Assembly (NCBI GenBank): GCA_947631445.1 | Contig: CANRLN010000001.1 | Coordinates: 93,066 to 157,065 of the forward strand | DNA length: 64,000 nucleotides | Direction: 5' to 3' | DNA from: an uncultured Clostridia bacterium | Lineage (GTDB): Bacteria; Bacillota; Clostridia; Oscillospirales; Ruminococcaceae | Shown: positions 9,067 to 17,295 of the stretch, in pieces | How positions within the stretch are numbered: the first letter of the stretch is position 1 | Layout: each line of letters starts with the position of its first letter | Position numbers and translations under genes: made by a program | The notes under the pieces: model-generated | The model's input: only the letters and a program-made list of their open reading frames with translations | Told to the model about the DNA's origin: nothing | The model's database searches: none

Positions 9067-9345
9067 GTGAATATAGTAAAAGGTTCGCTGGTGTTTGCAA
9101 ATGCCGGACGTGACAAAGGCGACTGCTTCGCAGTGCTTGAAATTGACGGCAATTTTGCTTATATCGCAAATGGTAAGGAACGAAAGGTTTTAAAACCAAA
9201 GCGAAAAAATATAAAACATATTTCGGCAACGAATTGTGTTATAAATATTAGCGAACTGACAAACAAAAAGTTAAAAAAGCTTATTTCTGAATTTTTGCAA
9301 AAAGATTTGCAGGAAGATGAAGAAACGGCTTACCACCAATCTTAA
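9067..9345 (+). CDS. KOW-domain RNA-binding protein (L14e-like)
   Basis: A 92-residue protein with an N-terminal KOW-like segment ([20 protein letters not shown]) and a basic middle ([17 protein letters not shown]). Small KOW proteins of this kind are commonly found between map and infA in Clostridia and are annotated as L14e-like RNA-binding proteins; the precise role is not known to me. The start is taken as GTG 9067, 4 nt after AAGAGGTG (9055-9062); an in-frame ATG at 8920 lies within map and has no SD. Its end lies 13 bp before the infA start. Confidence 0.85.
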   Translation: MNIVKGSLVFANAGRDKGDCFAVLEIDGNFAYIANGKERKVLKPKRKNIKHISATNCVINISELTNKKLKKLISEFLQKDLQEDEETAYHQS

Positions 9346-9358
9346 GGGGGGAAATATC

Positions 9359-9577
9359 ATGTCAAAAGAAGATGTAATTGAGCTGGAAGGTCAGGTGCTT
9401 GAAGCTCTTCCTAATGCAAATTTCAAGGTTGAACTTGCAAATGGTCACCAGATACTTGCCCATGTGTCGGGAAAACTGAGAATGAATTATATTCGTATCG
9501 TTCCCGGAGATAAGGTTACGGTGGAATTGTCGCCTTATGATTTGACCAAAGGCAGAATCACATGGCGTTCTAAATAA
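9359..9577 (+). CDS. infA: Translation initiation factor IF-1
   Basis: A 72-residue OB-fold factor that binds the 30S A site during initiation. It reads [20 protein letters not shown], followed by [38 protein letters not shown], diagnostic for IF-1. ATG 9359 is preceded by AAGGGGGG (9343-9350). An upstream in-frame ATG at 9317 lies within the preceding gene and lacks an SD. Position before rpmJ-rpsM is standard. Confidence 0.98.
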   Translation: MSKEDVIELEGQVLEALPNANFKVELANGHQILAHVSGKLRMNYIRIVPGDKVTVELSPYDLTKGRITWRSK

Positions 9578-9636
9578 TTGTTATTCGTTTCGGGATAAAT
9601 TTGAAAAAGTCCCGCAGATTTTAAGGAGGTATTTTT

Positions 9637-9750
9637 ATGAAAGTAAGACCTTCAGTTAAACCAATGTGCGAAAAGTGCAAAGTGATTAAGAGAAATGGCA
9701 AGGTTATGGTAATCTGCCAAAATCCTAAGCACAAACAGCGTCAAGGTTAA
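9637..9750 (+). CDS. rpmJ: 50S ribosomal protein L36 (zinc form)
   Basis: A 37-residue protein beginning [20 protein letters not shown]. The zinc ligands Cys11, Cys14, Cys27 and His32 are all present, so this is the C+ form of L36. ATG 9637 follows TTAAGGAGGT (9621-9630) with normal spacing. It lies between infA and rpsM in the usual order and is preceded by a 59-bp gap with no clear promoter. Confidence 0.97.
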   Translation: MKVRPSVKPMCEKCKVIKRNGKVMVICQNPKHKQRQG

Positions 9751-9779
9751 CAAACCAATAATGGAGGTGCAGCTGAATA

Positions 9780-10151
9780 ATGGCTCGTATTGCTGGTATT
9801 GACTTGCCAAAGGATAAGAGAATTGAAGTAGCTTTAACATATATCTATGGCATTGGTCAGAAAACTGCTACAAAAATTGTTAAGGAAACAGGTGTAAATC
9901 CTGATGTTAGAGTTAAGGATATGGAAGAAAGCGACGTTCAGAAGCTTCGTGACTATATCGACGCTAACAATATTACTGTAGAGGGTGACCTCAGAAGAGA
10001 AGTTGCTCTTAACATCAAACGTCTTGTTGAAATCGGTTGTTACAGAGGTGTTCGTCACCGCAAGGGTCTGCCTGTAAGAGGACAGAGAACCAAAACAAAC
10101 GCAAGAACTCGTAAGGGTCCTGTAAAGACAATCGCTAACAAGAAAAAGTAA
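9780..10151 (+). CDS. rpsM: 30S ribosomal protein S13
   Basis: A 123-residue S13 of the 30S head, which contacts P-site tRNA and forms bridges to the 50S. It starts [20 protein letters not shown], has the helix-two-turn-helix [10 protein letters not shown], and ends with the basic signature [31 protein letters not shown] is placed before ATG 9780, and rpsK follows after 14 bp. Confidence 0.98.
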   Translation: MARIAGIDLPKDKRIEVALTYIYGIGQKTATKIVKETGVNPDVRVKDMEESDVQKLRDYIDANNITVEGDLRREVALNIKRLVEIGCYRGVRHRKGLPVRGQRTKTNARTRKGPVKTIANKKK

Positions 10152-10165
10152 GGAGGGATAGAATC

Positions 10166-10561
10166 ATGGCTCAGAAGAAAAAAACATCTGTACGCCGTCG
10201 TCGTGACAGAAGAATCGTTGAACAGGGACAGGTTCATATCCAGTCTACTTTCAACAACACAATCATTACTTTCACTGATATGCAGGGAAATGCACTTTCT
10301 CAGTCTTCCGCAGGAGCTAAGGGCTTCCGTGGTTCTAAGAAGTCAACTCCTTTTGCTGCTCAGTCCGCTGCCGAAGAAGCTGCAAAGGCTGCTAAGGAAT
10401 ATGGACTTAAGTCGGTTGAAGTTTTCGTAAAGGGTCCTGGACAGGGTCGTGAAGCTGCAATCAGAGCTTTGCAGACAGAAGAACTTGAAGTTAAGCTTAT
10501 CAAAGACGTAACTCCAATTCCTCACAACGGTTGCCGTCCACCTAAAAGAAGACGTGTATAA
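10166..10561 (+). CDS. rpsK: 30S ribosomal protein S11
   Basis: A 131-residue S11 of the 30S platform near the E-site codon. Conserved stretches are [41 protein letters not shown] and the C-terminal [28 protein letters not shown] precedes ATG 10166. It is followed by an unusually long 184-bp gap before rpsD (separate entry). Confidence 0.98.
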   Translation: MAQKKKTSVRRRRDRRIVEQGQVHIQSTFNNTIITFTDMQGNALSQSSAGAKGFRGSKKSTPFAAQSAAEEAAKAAKEYGLKSVEVFVKGPGQGREAAIRALQTEELEVKLIKDVTPIPHNGCRPPKRRRV

Positions 10562-10570
10562 TCTTATTTC

Positions 10571-10735
10571 GCAATTTGCAAAAAACTTGCAAATTGCAAA
10601 ATAGATATTAACTGGGTTAGTTTGCCCAGAGTTGAACTAAATCACTTGTGGCAGGATTTATCTTGCTTTTAAAGTGAGTGTAATCTTGCATTTATGCAGG
10701 TTGATTGAAACAATATTTAAAATTAATAAACGGAG
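10571..10735 (+). promoter_or_regulatory. Structured gap upstream of rpsD, possible S4 leader
   Basis: The rpsK-rpsD gap holds a perfect 11-bp inverted repeat, GCAATTTGCAA (10571-10581) and TTGCAAATTGC (10587-10597), then a second hairpin CTGGG (10612-10616) / CCCAG (10625-10629). No T-run follows the first stem, so it is not a normal terminator. S4 is a known autoregulator in Firmicutes and E. coli, and this is the only long structured gap in the alpha operon. Calling it an S4-responsive leader or an mRNA-processing site is inference. Confidence 0.4.
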
Positions 10736-10745
10736 GTTTACTATT

Positions 10746-11342
10746 ATGGCAGTAAGCAAAGAACCAATTCTTAAGAGATGTAAGTCTTTGGGAATTAGCC
10801 CTGCAGTTATGGGTGTTGCTAAGGAAACAAAGCGTAACAGCAGCGACAATAGAAGAAAAAAAGTATCTGAATATGGTCTTCAGCTTAAAGAAAAGCAGAA
10901 GCTCAGATTTATTTACGGCGTTCTTGAAAAGCAGTTCTATCACCTTTTTGAAATCGCTCAGAAGATGGAAGGTCAGGCTGGTACTAACCTTATCACTCTC
11001 CTTGAGTCAAGACTCGACAACGTAGCATTCAGAATGGGACTCGCTCTCACTCGCCGTGAAGCAAGACAGCTTGTAACACATGGTCACTTTGAAGTAAATG
11101 GTAAAAAAGTTGATATTCCTTCCTACAGAGTAAAGGTTGGCGATGTTATCACACTCAAAGAGTCCAGCAAAAAAAGCGAAAAGTTTAAGCAGATTATCGA
11201 AGGAACTAAGGGTAGACTCACTCCTGCTTGGCTTGATGTAAACAGTGAAGCTAACTCCGCTAAGGTGCTTCGTGCTCCTACTAAGGATGACCTTGATTAT
11301 GAGGTAGAAGAACACCTTATCGTTGAATTGTATTCTAAGTAA
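10746..11342 (+). CDS. rpsD: 30S ribosomal protein S4
   Basis: A 198-residue S4, primary 16S rRNA binder and assembly initiator. An S4 RNA-binding fold is visible in the middle (about residues 88-150: SRLDNVAFRMGLALTRREARQLVTHGHF), and the C-terminus ends in VEEHLIVELYSK. ATG 10746 follows CGGAGGTTT (10731-10739); an in-frame ATG at 10674 has no SD and adds a non-conserved extension. The N-terminus (KEPILKRCKSLGISPAVMG) has neither the usual ARY start nor an obvious zinc cluster. Located before rpoA, as in many Clostridia. Confidence 0.97.
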   Translation: MAVSKEPILKRCKSLGISPAVMGVAKETKRNSSDNRRKKVSEYGLQLKEKQKLRFIYGVLEKQFYHLFEIAQKMEGQAGTNLITLLESRLDNVAFRMGLALTRREARQLVTHGHFEVNGKKVDIPSYRVKVGDVITLKESSKKSEKFKQIIEGTKGRLTPAWLDVNSEANSAKVLRAPTKDDLDYEVEEHLIVELYSK

Positions 11343-11396
11343 TTTCAGGATTACTGGAATATTTTGGTTGGAGTTATTTAAAACAGGAGGGTTAAT

Positions 11397-12362
11397 ATGC
11401 GTGACGAAGATAGAATCATAAAGGCACAGATTGAAACCAGCGACCTAACCAGTGACGGAACTTTTGGTAGGTTTGTTGTAGAACCACTGGAGCGTGGTTA
11501 CGGTATTACTCTCGGCAACAGTCTGAGAAGAGTACTGCTCTCCTCTTTACCGGGTGTCGCTGTTACATCTATTAAGATTGACGGTGTTCACCATGAATTA
11601 TCCACTATTCCGGGCGTAAAAGAAGATGTTACAGAAATCGTTCTTAATCTTAAAGGTCTTACTGCTAAGCTTTACAGCGAAGGTCCTAAGACTATATATA
11701 TCGAAGCAGAGGGCGAATGTGAAGTAACAGCTGGCGATATTAAAGCCGATTCTGAGGTGGATATTCTTGTTCCTGATATGCACATTGCAACGCTCGGAGC
11801 CGGTGCTAAGCTTTATATGGAAATTGTTATCGACAAGGGTCGTGGCTATGTTTCCGCTGAAAGAAATAAAGCTTTGATGCCAAACGATACACCTATTGGT
11901 ACTATTGCTGTGGACAGCATCTATACACCGGTTTTAAAAGTTAATCCTATTATTGAAAACACTCGTGTTGGTCAAATAACCGACTATGACAAGCTGACGC
12001 TTGAAGTATGGACAGACGGTACTATTTCCGCAAAGGAAGCTGTGTCGCTTGCAGCCAAACTCCTCAACGAGCATCTCGTTCCATTTATGGGACTTTCAGA
12101 AGAAACAAGCATTGTTGAAATTATGGCTACTAAGGACGATAAGGGCAAGGAAAAAATCCTTGAGATGACCATTGAAGAGCTTGAGTTGTCTGTACGTTCG
12201 TTTAACTGTCTGAAACGTGCAGGTATCAATACGGTTAATGACTTAATTGAAAAGTCCGCAGAAGAAATGATGAAGGTTAGAAACTTGGGTAAAAAATCCT
12301 TTGATGAAGTTAAAGAAAAACTGCACTCTTTGGGTTACGACCTGAGTCCTGAAGAAGAATAA
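11397..12362 (+). CDS. rpoA: DNA-directed RNA polymerase alpha subunit
   Basis: A 321-residue alpha subunit. The N-terminal dimerisation domain shows [29 protein letters not shown], and the C-terminal domain, which binds UP elements and activators, shows [22 protein letters not shown] and [17 protein letters not shown]. Length is normal. SD ACAGGAGGG precedes ATG 11397. It lies between rpsD and rplQ in the alpha operon. Confidence 0.98.
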   Translation: MRDEDRIIKAQIETSDLTSDGTFGRFVVEPLERGYGITLGNSLRRVLLSSLPGVAVTSIKIDGVHHELSTIPGVKEDVTEIVLNLKGLTAKLYSEGPKTIYIEAEGECEVTAGDIKADSEVDILVPDMHIATLGAGAKLYMEIVIDKGRGYVSAERNKALMPNDTPIGTIAVDSIYTPVLKVNPIIENTRVGQITDYDKLTLEVWTDGTISAKEAVSLAAKLLNEHLVPFMGLSEETSIVEIMATKDDKGKEKILEMTIEELELSVRSFNCLKRAGINTVNDLIEKSAEEMMKVRNLGKKSFDEVKEKLHSLGYDLSPEEE

Positions 12363-12380
12363 ATAAGGAGTTGAATAATC

Positions 12381-12722
12381 ATGCCAGGTGCAAGAAAGCT
12401 GGGAAGAGCAAGTGACCACAGAAAGGCTATGCTTAGAGCATTGGTTACTTATCTTTTTGAAAACGGTAAGATTGAAACAACTGTTACAAGAGCGAAGGAA
12501 GTTTCCTCTATGGCAGAGAAGATGATTACTCTTGCTAAGAAGGGTGACTTACATTCAAAGCGTCAGGTTTTTGCTTATGTTACAAAAGAAGACGTATGCA
12601 ACAAACTCTTTAACGATATTGCTCCAAAATATGCCGATAGAAACGGCGGTTACACAAGCATCGTTAAAATTGGCCCTCGCCGTGGTGACGCTGCTGAAAT
12701 GGCTATTATCAAGTTGGTTTAA
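12381..12722 (+). CDS. rplQ: 50S ribosomal protein L17
   Basis: A 113-residue L17 near the exit tunnel. It begins with the signature [23 protein letters not shown], contains [20 protein letters not shown], and ends [32 protein letters not shown] is placed before ATG 12381. It is the last gene of the ribosomal cluster and is followed directly by an intrinsic terminator. Confidence 0.98.
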   Translation: MPGARKLGRASDHRKAMLRALVTYLFENGKIETTVTRAKEVSSMAEKMITLAKKGDLHSKRQVFAYVTKEDVCNKLFNDIAPKYADRNGGYTSIVKIGPRRGDAAEMAIIKLV

Positions 12723-12735
12723 TTTAAAAAATTTT

Positions 12736-12763
12736 AAAGCGGTTCGTAAGAGCCGCTTTTTTA
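12736..12763 (+). terminator. Intrinsic terminator after rplQ
   Basis: AAAGCGGTTC, a short loop and GAGCCGCTTT form a GC-rich stem followed by six or more T (12757-12762). It closes the alpha operon, 14 bp after the rplQ stop. Confidence 0.9.
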
Positions 12764-12778
12764 TAATTAGGAGTATTT

Positions 12779-13450
12779 ATGAAAAAAATAATTTCAGTTT
12801 TAAGTACTGCGGTATTTTGCCTTGTATTTTGCGGTTGCGAAAAAGCGGATACTAAACCAGATGTTTCAAAAAAAGAACAAATTAGCATTTATGACAGAGG
12901 TCTTGAAATAGTGCAAATGCTTGATGAGCAGGCAAAGGACGAAAATTACAGCAAGGTTTTTGCGGGTTCGGACGAAATAACTCAGTTAGGGCAGGAGATA
13001 GCAAAAGGGGATTATTCAAGCCCTAAAGCAGTTTATGAAATTTCTTTTGATGATGAGCAATTGTTGAAATTTGTTAATGCTTATGAAGATGTTAAAGATT
13101 TTTCGGGAAATTTAAAGGATATGATGAAAACCAGAGTTAAAACCAGTTTGATAAATGTTATTAATGCTCAGAGTGGTGTGGAATATGTCGCCGCTGCGGG
13201 GGTTTATACAGCCAATAAAATTTTTGTAAGTGATGAACTTAATCAGGATAAAATTTTTATTTATATGTTTGATAACACCTACCCTGTTTCAATATCCTTT
13301 GTAAAGGGCGAGGACAACGCTGTTTCGGCAAACGGTTGTTTTATTTTTGACAAGGATTTAAATAGCATGAGCAAAGAGGATATTGAAAAATCTTTTGAGG
13401 ATAAAATACCAATTGATTTTAGCATAATAGATTATAATAGCAAGCAATAA
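12779..13450 (+). CDS. Putative lipoprotein of unknown function
   Basis: A 223-residue protein with an N-terminal export signal: MKKIISVLSTAVFCLVFCGC, charged then hydrophobic, with Cys20 in a lipobox-like FCGC. The mature part is acidic and lysine-rich with no motif I recognise. ATG 12779 has SD TAGGAG. It starts 57 bp after rplQ behind the terminator, and no clear promoter was found, so read-through is possible. It may be a membrane-anchored extracytoplasmic protein; function unknown. Confidence 0.7.
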   Translation: MKKIISVLSTAVFCLVFCGCEKADTKPDVSKKEQISIYDRGLEIVQMLDEQAKDENYSKVFAGSDEITQLGQEIAKGDYSSPKAVYEISFDDEQLLKFVNAYEDVKDFSGNLKDMMKTRVKTSLINVINAQSGVEYVAAAGVYTANKIFVSDELNQDKIFIYMFDNTYPVSISFVKGEDNAVSANGCFIFDKDLNSMSKEDIEKSFEDKIPIDFSIIDYNSKQ

Positions 13451-13467
13451 TTTTTTATATAACAATA

Positions 13468-13503
13468 CAAAAAAGGGACTTGGGAGGTTACTCCCAAAGT
13501 CCC
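13468..13503 (-). terminator. Terminator of the pduL-like gene (convergent junction)
   Basis: GGGACTTGGGAG (13475-13486) pairs with CTCCCAAAGTCCC (13491-13503) with one bulged base. Read on the minus strand the stem is followed by a T-run (complement of AAAAAA at 13469-13474). On the + strand only a weak TATTTCT follows, so it mainly ends the minus-strand gene. Confidence 0.8.
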
Positions 13504-13524
13504 TATTTCTAATTAAGAGAATTA

Positions 13525-14118
13525 TTAGTCGTTAAGATTTTCGCAACAGACAATTTCGCCCATCTGCTCTCTACCTGCTCCAACTGCGTTGGATTCGTCT
13601 GTGTCAATGTGCATTGCAAGTGCGTAAGAATCGCTTACACGAACAACCGTATCGGCAAGAACAGCGGTTCTCTCAGCAGATTTAATCTTAACCGCAACAA
13701 TCTGACCGTTTTCAACACCAAATTCTTTGGAGTCAGCAGGTGTCATATGTATATGACGCTTTGCAACAATAACCCCTTCGGAAAGTTCAACCTCTCCGCA
13801 AGGTCCAACAAGCTTACAAGCTCCTGAGCCTGCAACATCGCCGGATTCTCTAATTGGAGCGGCAATGCCGATAGAACGAGCATCTGTTGCGGAAAGTTCA
13901 ACCTGTGTTGCCTTTCTGCAAGGTCCGAGAATGGAAACATTAGCAAGCTCTTTCTTTGAGCCAACAACTGTTACTCTTTCTTCGCTTGCAAACTGTCCCG
14001 GCTGGGATAAATCTTTTTTCTTGGTGAGTGTTGCACCCTTTCCGAAAAGGGTTTCAAGGTCTTGTTCGGTAACATGAACATGACGTGCGGAAGTTTCGAC
14101 TAAAAATTGTTTTGACAT
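13525..14118 (-). CDS. pduL: Phosphate acyltransferase of the PduL family
   Basis: A 197-residue PduL-type phosphotransacylase, which exchanges CoA and phosphate on acetyl- or propanoyl groups. Two related beta-barrel halves each carry the zinc-binding HxH motif: SARHVHVT (His13, His15) and AKRHIHMTP (His122, His124). Cysteines at 67 and 107 (GPC twice) may also be structural. No microcompartment shell genes and no N-terminal encapsulation peptide are seen, so it probably acts as a free cytoplasmic phosphotransacetylase. It is monocistronic, with promoter and terminator on the minus strand; its partner kinase is not in the window. Confidence 0.88.
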   Translation of the reverse strand: MSKQFLVETSARHVHVTEQDLETLFGKGATLTKKKDLSQPGQFASEERVTVVGSKKELANVSILGPCRKATQVELSATDARSIGIAAPIRESGDVAGSGACKLVGPCGEVELSEGVIVAKRHIHMTPADSKEFGVENGQIVAVKIKSAERTAVLADTVVRVSDSYALAMHIDTDESNAVGAGREQMGEIVCCENLND

Positions 14119-14195
14119 TATTTTGTCCTCCTGAAAATTTTAATTTTATACAGCATTGTAAAAATATTAAAACTTTGCAATGTTGCTTTACTATT

Positions 14196-14224
14196 ATTTT
14201 ACTACTTTTTTTGTTAAAAATCAA
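14196..14224 (-). promoter_or_regulatory. Predicted sigma-A promoter of the pduL-like gene
   Basis: On the minus strand TTGATT (14224-14219), a 17-bp spacer and TAAAAT (14201-14196), about 78 bp before the start codon. Confidence 0.6.
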
Positions 14225-14297
14225 GTGGTTTTGATAAATTTTTTTTAATAAATTTTTAAGCTAAATTTATAACAATTGCACAAAGGGCAGGGGAGTT

Positions 14298-15716
14298 TTA
14301 AAGCTTTTTAATCTGTGTTCCCTCTTTGGTTTCCACAACCTGATAGCCCATAGCGGTTATCTTATCACGAATTGCGTCAGCGGTTGCAAAATCCTTGTTT
14401 TTTCTTGCCTGTGTTCTCTGCTCCACCAGCTGTACTATTTCGGCAGGAATTTCAGAATTTTGGTTTTGCTTTTCTGCAAATTCTTTTGCATTTTTGATTA
14501 TATCAAGGCTTAACACCTTGTCAAAATCCTCAAGCAAGGCAAGTTTTGTTTCAGCGTTGGCATTTGATTTTAAAACATCATAAACAACAGTTATTGCATT
14601 AGAAGTGTTAATATCATCATTTATTGCATCGTTAAACTTTGCCTTAAACTGTTCAAAAACAGCCTTGTCAACGTCTGAACTGTCTTTTTCGCTGGTAAGA
14701 TTTGCAACCTTAGAAATTATCTTTTCATAAGCTGTTTTTGCATTATCAAGGTTTTCATAAGAGAATACAAGGGATTTTCTATAATGGGACTGCAAACAGA
14801 AAAATCTGTAAACAATAGGATTATAACCTTTGCTTTCAAGCAGTGCAACCGTCAAAAATTCGCCAGAGGATTTGGACATTTTTCCAGAATTTGTGTTGAG
14901 ATGATGCACATGAAACCAATAGTTGCACCATTTGTGACCTAAATATGCTTCCGATTGGGCAATTTCATTTGTGTGGTGCGGGAAAATATTATCCACACCG
15001 CCACAATGAATGTCAAGATATTCTCCTAAATGTTTCATAGAAATGCAGGAACATTCAATATGCCAGCCGGGATAGCCTACTCCCCATGGAGATTCCCATT
15101 TGAGTTCTTGGTCATCAAATTTAGATTTGGTAAACCAAAGCACAAAATCGGCTTTATTACGCTTGTTGCTATCTTCCTCAACCCCCTCACGAACGCCAAC
15201 CTCCAAATCATCTTCAGTAAAGTTGTGAAATACGTTGTAATCCTTAAGTTTGGAAGTGTCAAAATAGATATTTCCGCCTGCCTCATAGGCAAAGCCTTTT
15301 TCAATCAAGCTGGATATAACCTTGATAAAATCATCAATGCAATGGGTCGCAGGTTCTACAACCTCAGGTTTTTTGATGTTAAGCTTTTGGCAGTCCTCAA
15401 AAAAAGCCTTTGTGTAAAAATCAGCTATTTCCATTACCGTTTTGTGTTCACGTTTTGCACCCTTAAGCATTTTATCATCGCCAGTGTCGGCGTCCGAAGT
15501 AAGATGCCCAACATCAGTTATATTCATAACTCGTTTTACGTCATAGCCGTTGTATCTTAAAGCCTTTTCAAGAACATCTTCCATTATATAGCTTCTAAGG
15601 TTTCCAATATGTGCAAAATGATATACAGTAGGTCCGCAGGTATACATTGCAACCTTTTTATCTTCATTAGGCACAAATTCTTCTTTTGCGTGTGTGAGTG
15701 TGTTATAAATTTGCAT
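14298..15716 (-). CDS. cysS: Cysteinyl-tRNA synthetase
   Basis: A 472-residue class I synthetase that charges tRNA-Cys. The HIGH motif appears as HIGN at residues 36-39 and KMSKS at 279-283. Zinc ligands can be placed at Cys27, Cys222 and the His247-His248 region (FPHHTNE), used for discriminating cysteine. Start ATG 15716 follows GGAGGATTTTTT on the minus strand. It lies 36 bp downstream of the serine acetyltransferase gene in one operon controlled by a T-box leader, so cysteine synthesis and charging respond to the same signal. Confidence 0.97.
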   Translation of the reverse strand: MQIYNTLTHAKEEFVPNEDKKVAMYTCGPTVYHFAHIGNLRSYIMEDVLEKALRYNGYDVKRVMNITDVGHLTSDADTGDDKMLKGAKREHKTVMEIADFYTKAFFEDCQKLNIKKPEVVEPATHCIDDFIKVISSLIEKGFAYEAGGNIYFDTSKLKDYNVFHNFTEDDLEVGVREGVEEDSNKRNKADFVLWFTKSKFDDQELKWESPWGVGYPGWHIECSCISMKHLGEYLDIHCGGVDNIFPHHTNEIAQSEAYLGHKWCNYWFHVHHLNTNSGKMSKSSGEFLTVALLESKGYNPIVYRFFCLQSHYRKSLVFSYENLDNAKTAYEKIISKVANLTSEKDSSDVDKAVFEQFKAKFNDAINDDINTSNAITVVYDVLKSNANAETKLALLEDFDKVLSLDIIKNAKEFAEKQNQNSEIPAEIVQLVEQRTQARKNKDFATADAIRDKITAMGYQVVETKEGTQIKKL

Positions 15717-15752
15717 AAAAAATCCTCCATTATTATACTATTATATATTTTT

Positions 15753-16439
15753 TTATTTTTTGTGTTTCTTTTGCCTTTCAAGACTCTCAATTCTTTTTTC
15801 AAGCAGTTTAATTTGAATTTTGCTACACTTAATTTCACTTGCCACAGGGTCGGGGATATGAACCTGGTCAAGCTCGCTACATACATTTGTTTTAACCCCG
15901 TCTATCTTAACTATTTTTGCAGGAACACCAACCGCTGTGCAGTTGGGCGGAATTTCGTTAAGCACAACCGCATTTGCAGCAATTTTAACATTGTCGCCGA
16001 CCTTAAAAGGACCTAAAATTTTCGCTCCGCAACCCACCATAACATTGTTGCCAAGTGTCGGGTGACGTTTGCCCTTATCTTTACCTGTTCCGCCAAGGGT
16101 ACAGCCTTGATACAAAAGGCAATTGTCGCCTATTTCTGCTGTTTCACCAATAACCACTCCGCTTCCGTGGTCGATAAGCAAGCCTTTTCCTATTTTTGCT
16201 CCGGGGTGAATTTCAATTCCTGTAAACAGCCTTGCAAGCTGGCTTATTATTCTTGCGATTAAAAATAATTTTTTCTGATAAAACCAATGGGAAATCCTAT
16301 AAGCAAGCACCGCATGAACCCCCGAATAAGTAAGCAGGATTTCAAGGGTTGACCTTGCGGCAGGGTCACGGCGTTTTACCGAATCAACTTCTTCTTTTAT
16401 CTTCTTTACAAAACCTAAATTACCAAAAAACTCAAACAT
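15753..16439 (-). CDS. cysE: Serine O-acetyltransferase
   Basis: A 228-residue enzyme that makes O-acetylserine from serine and acetyl-CoA, the first committed step of cysteine synthesis. The N-terminal helical part (RDPAARSTLEILLTYSGVHAVLAYRISHWFY) is followed by left-handed beta-helix hexapeptide repeats: GIEIHPGAKIGKGLLIDHG, GVVIGETAEIGDN, LYQGCTLGGTGKDKGKRHPT. His of LIDHG and the catalytic Asp region DPAA are present. Its C-terminus has a lysine-rich coiled tail. ATG 16439 follows GGAGGATTT, right after the T-box terminator. Confidence 0.95.
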   Translation of the reverse strand: MFEFFGNLGFVKKIKEEVDSVKRRDPAARSTLEILLTYSGVHAVLAYRISHWFYQKKLFLIARIISQLARLFTGIEIHPGAKIGKGLLIDHGSGVVIGETAEIGDNCLLYQGCTLGGTGKDKGKRHPTLGNNVMVGCGAKILGPFKVGDNVKIAANAVVLNEIPPNCTAVGVPAKIVKIDGVKTNVCSELDQVHIPDPVASEIKCSKIQIKLLEKRIESLERQKKHKK

Positions 16440-16447
16440 AAATCCTC

Positions 16448-16720
16448 CATAAAAAAAGCCCTCCTACATATAATAATATACAATATTATATGCAAGGAGG
16501 CTTGAATGTTTGCAAGCTGTTCCACTCCATGTTTCACTCATGGGCAAAGCCCTTTCTTTAACGCAGAATAACGCAAAAAGATACTTAATTTTCCCTTTTT
16601 GAACCCGTGTAAAAATAATACACATGACAACCGCACTTCATATTTCTGTTTTGCAAGCTCTTTCAGCCGTTGGAGCTTTTCTCTGTGTCAAACCTATAAA
16701 AATACTACTCTTGTTGTCGG
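16448..16720 (-). ncRNA. T-box leader (cysteine specific) of cysE-cysS
   Basis: Read on the minus strand, Stem I is closed by GACAAC (16718-16713) and GTTGTC (16631-16626). Its 5' side has AGTA (16709-16706) and an AGAGA motif; its 3' side has GAAG-TGC-G, placing the specifier codon TGC (Cys) at 16635-16633. A degenerate T-box sequence GGAGTGGAACAGC follows, with TGGA at 16524-16521 able to pair with UCCA of tRNA-Cys, which carries U73. A terminator stem (AAGCCTCC/GGAGGGCTT, T-run at 16458-16451) lies just before cysE. Uncharged tRNA-Cys would favour antitermination. Topology was deduced by eye. Confidence 0.82.
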
Positions 16721-16748
16721 TTTTTGTTCTATTTAAATTTCCAATACT

Positions 16749-16777
16749 ATTATAGCATATTTTTTTCAAATTGTCAA
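16749..16777 (-). promoter_or_regulatory. Consensus promoter of the cysE-cysS T-box operon
   Basis: Minus strand TTGACA (16777-16772), 17-bp spacer, TATAAT (16754-16749): a perfect sigma-A promoter about 29 bp before the T-box stem I. Confidence 0.9.
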
Positions 16778-16834
16778 GGGAAAAATTTTTTTGTGTGGAT
16801 AAAAATGTTGTTTATAGTATTTTTTATATTTGTA

Positions 16835-16863
16835 GTGTTTCCCCGCCATAGGCGGGGAAACAC
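16835..16863. repeat. Dispersed palindrome copy 1
   Basis: Perfect 13-bp arms GTGTTTCCCCGCC and GGCGGGGAAACAC around ATA. Founding example of a family of similar palindromes found between genes up to 60.9 kb. It lies upstream of the RHH gene, and copy 2 lies just after that gene. Confidence 0.85.
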
Positions 16864-17071
16864 TTAAGATTTTTTAGTAACGCTATAAAAGTAATTTTTT
16901 AACAACGTTAATATAAACTCTGCATTCTTTTTGTAGTTTTTTGCAATTGTAATTACAAATTTAGTGTTTAAAAAATATTGCGTCACTATAATGTCATTAT
17001 AACACCATTTTTGTTTTTCGTGAAGAAAATTTGGTATAATAACATTAAAGTGATGAAAAAGAGGTGAAATT

Positions 17072-17257
17072 ATGGAGGATAAATTGCTAAGATATACTTT
17101 AAGAATTGATAGGCATTTGTTTAAAAAATTTAAGTATATAGCCGAATTTGAGGGACGCTCTGCAAACAAAGAGATTGAACAGTTGCTTAAAAAACGTGTA
17201 ATGGAATATGAAAAGGAAAATGGTGAAATTTCTGTTTTAGATGACCATTTAAAATAA
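17072..17257 (+). CDS. Small Arc/MetJ-type ribbon-helix-helix DNA-binding protein
   Basis: A 61-residue protein. LLRYTLRIDRHLFKKFKYI is the beta-strand and first helix of an RHH fold, and GRSANKEIEQLLKKRVMEYE is the second helix with the typical N-terminal S-x-N cap. Such proteins dimerise and bind DNA as repressors or antitoxins. No toxin gene accompanies it. It is bracketed by palindrome copies 1 and 2, whose role as its operator or as terminators is not known. SD AAAGAGGTGAAA precedes ATG 17072. The function as a regulator is inferred from the fold. Confidence 0.75.
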   Translation: MEDKLLRYTLRIDRHLFKKFKYIAEFEGRSANKEIEQLLKKRVMEYEKENGEISVLDDHLK

Positions 17258-17285
17258 TATTTCCCCGCCACAAGCGGGGAAATAT
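17257..17285. repeat. Dispersed palindrome copy 2
   Basis: ATATTTCCCCGC and GCGGGGAAATAT around CACAA, starting at the stop codon of the RHH gene and lying between convergent genes (RHH and gpr). Confidence 0.8.
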
Positions 17286-17295
17286 CATAAAAATT

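Noticed and set aside
15030..15560. A 176-residue open frame on + within cysS
   Set aside because: It lies opposite a well-conserved synthetase and has no SD; shadow frame.
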